In this document: positions 32,385 to 32,803 of the stretch, piece after piece | How positions within the stretch are numbered: position 1 is the stretch's first letter | Layout of the letters: each line of letters opens with the position of its first letter | Assembly (NCBI GenBank): GCA_964624955.1 | Contig: CAZUZF010000006.1 | Coordinates: 1 to 32,803 of the forward strand | Source: JACQHJ01 sp964624955 | GTDB taxonomy: Bacteria; Patescibacteriota; Microgenomatia; Levybacterales; UBA12049 | Length of the DNA stretch: 32,803 nucleotides | Direction: 5' to 3' | Made by a program: the position numbers and the translations under genes | The notes under the pieces: model-generated | Database searches by the model: none | Told to the model about the DNA's origin: nothing | What the model saw: the letters and a program-made list of their open reading frames with translations, nothing else

Positions 32385-32803
32385 TATTTTCCTAAATCCT
32401 CTAAAACTTGCAGTGTTTGTCTGGCTGTTTTTTCCCAGGAAAATTTCTTAACTTGTTGTTTTCCTTTTTCAATCATCTCATCTCTTAATTTTGGACTGTT
32501 TATTACTTTTTCAATTTTTTCTTTTATATCATTTGCGTCTTGTGGGTCAAAATAAATTGCAGCTTCTCCGCCTGCTTCAGGAAGACTTGAAACATTACTG
32601 GTTAAAACCGGACATCCATACTTCATTGCCTCTAAAATTGGTAACCCAAAACCTTCATAAAGAGATGGTAATACAAAACATAAAGCGTTTTTATAAAGGG
32701 AGGGAAGATCTTGATCTTGGACAAAATCTAAAAACTTAACCCTATCAGAAACATTAAATTTTTGAGGAGCTGATAAAATATCTTCATAAAGCCATCCTTT
32801 TTT
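32384..32803 (-). CDS. GT4 glycosyltransferase (5' part outside window)
   Basis: C-terminal 139 residues of a GT-B enzyme; the reading frame stays open to the right window edge, so the start lies outside. Visible: VKFLDFVQDQDLPSLYKNA, the E-x7-E motif as EGFGLPILE, YGCPVLTSN, and SLPEAGGEAAIYFDP, then a helical tail ending FSWEKTARQTLQVLEDLG. The internal ATG at 32626 lies within the conserved nucleotide-sugar region, so it is not the start. It resembles the protein at 23910-25031 in the same region, suggesting duplication within the locus. Confidence 0.88.
   Translation of the reverse strand, partial: KKGWLYEDILSAPQKFNVSDRVKFLDFVQDQDLPSLYKNALCFVLPSLYEGFGLPILEAMKYGCPVLTSNVSSLPEAGGEAAIYFDPQDANDIKEKIEKVINSPKLRDEMIEKGKQQVKKFSWEKTARQTLQVLEDLGK

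Noticed and set aside
1..32803. CRISPR array or insertion sequence
   Set aside because: No regularly spaced repeats and no transposase or terminal inverted repeats were seen; the only periodic DNA is the MraZ operator.

Overview
The window looks like a chromosomal segment from a small-genome, AT-rich bacterium of the Candidate Phyla Radiation (Patescibacteria), most likely Microgenomates-like. This placement is inferred from several things together: trimmed versions of core proteins (FtsQ, MurE, MurF, RecO, a GlmU half-protein), a DUF4012 envelope protein next to a sugar phosphotransferase, tight gene packing, and a standard genetic code (TGA is used as stop). No rRNA, tRNA or ribosomal protein gene is present to confirm it.

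Region 1 (about 1-15,913, mostly minus strand) is a rearranged division and cell wall (dcw) cluster. Read in the direction of transcription from the right, the order is mraZ, rsmH, ftsL, ftsI, murF, [DUF192 gene on the opposite strand], murE, murC, murA, glmU-like uridylyltransferase, mraY, ftsW, murG, ftsQ-like, ftsA, ftsZ (cut by the left edge). These genes make UDP-MurNAc-peptide precursors, transfer them to lipid carrier, flip or polymerise them at the septum, and build the Z-ring. murB, murD and ddl are not in the window. A three-repeat MraZ operator sits upstream of mraZ. Internal promoters appear to split the cluster into sub-operons (murF; murE-murC-murA-glmU; mraY-ftsW-murG-ftsQ-ftsA; ftsZ).

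Region 2 (about 15,998-21,083) holds a small membrane-anchored protein of unknown function, divergent from a guanylate kinase gene. It is followed by a minus-strand unit of DUF4012 protein, recO and glycyl-tRNA synthetase.

Region 3 (about 21,109-32,803, minus strand) is a surface-glycan locus: a membrane sugar-phosphate transferase that would start the glycan on a lipid, a GDP-mannose pyrophosphorylase, four GT4-type glycosyltransferases (one cut by the right edge), a GT-C (PMT-like) transferase, a 1065-residue protein joining an O-antigen-ligase-like half to a GT-C-like half, and a hexapeptide acyltransferase. It is interrupted at 25,227-25,944 by a plus-strand HTH/PIN toxin-antitoxin-like pair.

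The strongest cross-cutting signal is promoter geometry. Many genes carry a -10 hexamer only 5-8 bases before the start codon, several with a -35 box at 17-18 bases, and have no Shine-Dalgarno sequence. This predicts leaderless mRNAs. Only mraZ has a clear Shine-Dalgarno site. No gap between genes exceeds 300 bases; the largest, 25,032-25,261, holds two promoters and a short open frame of unknown origin. I saw no CRISPR array, insertion sequence, rRNA or tRNA.
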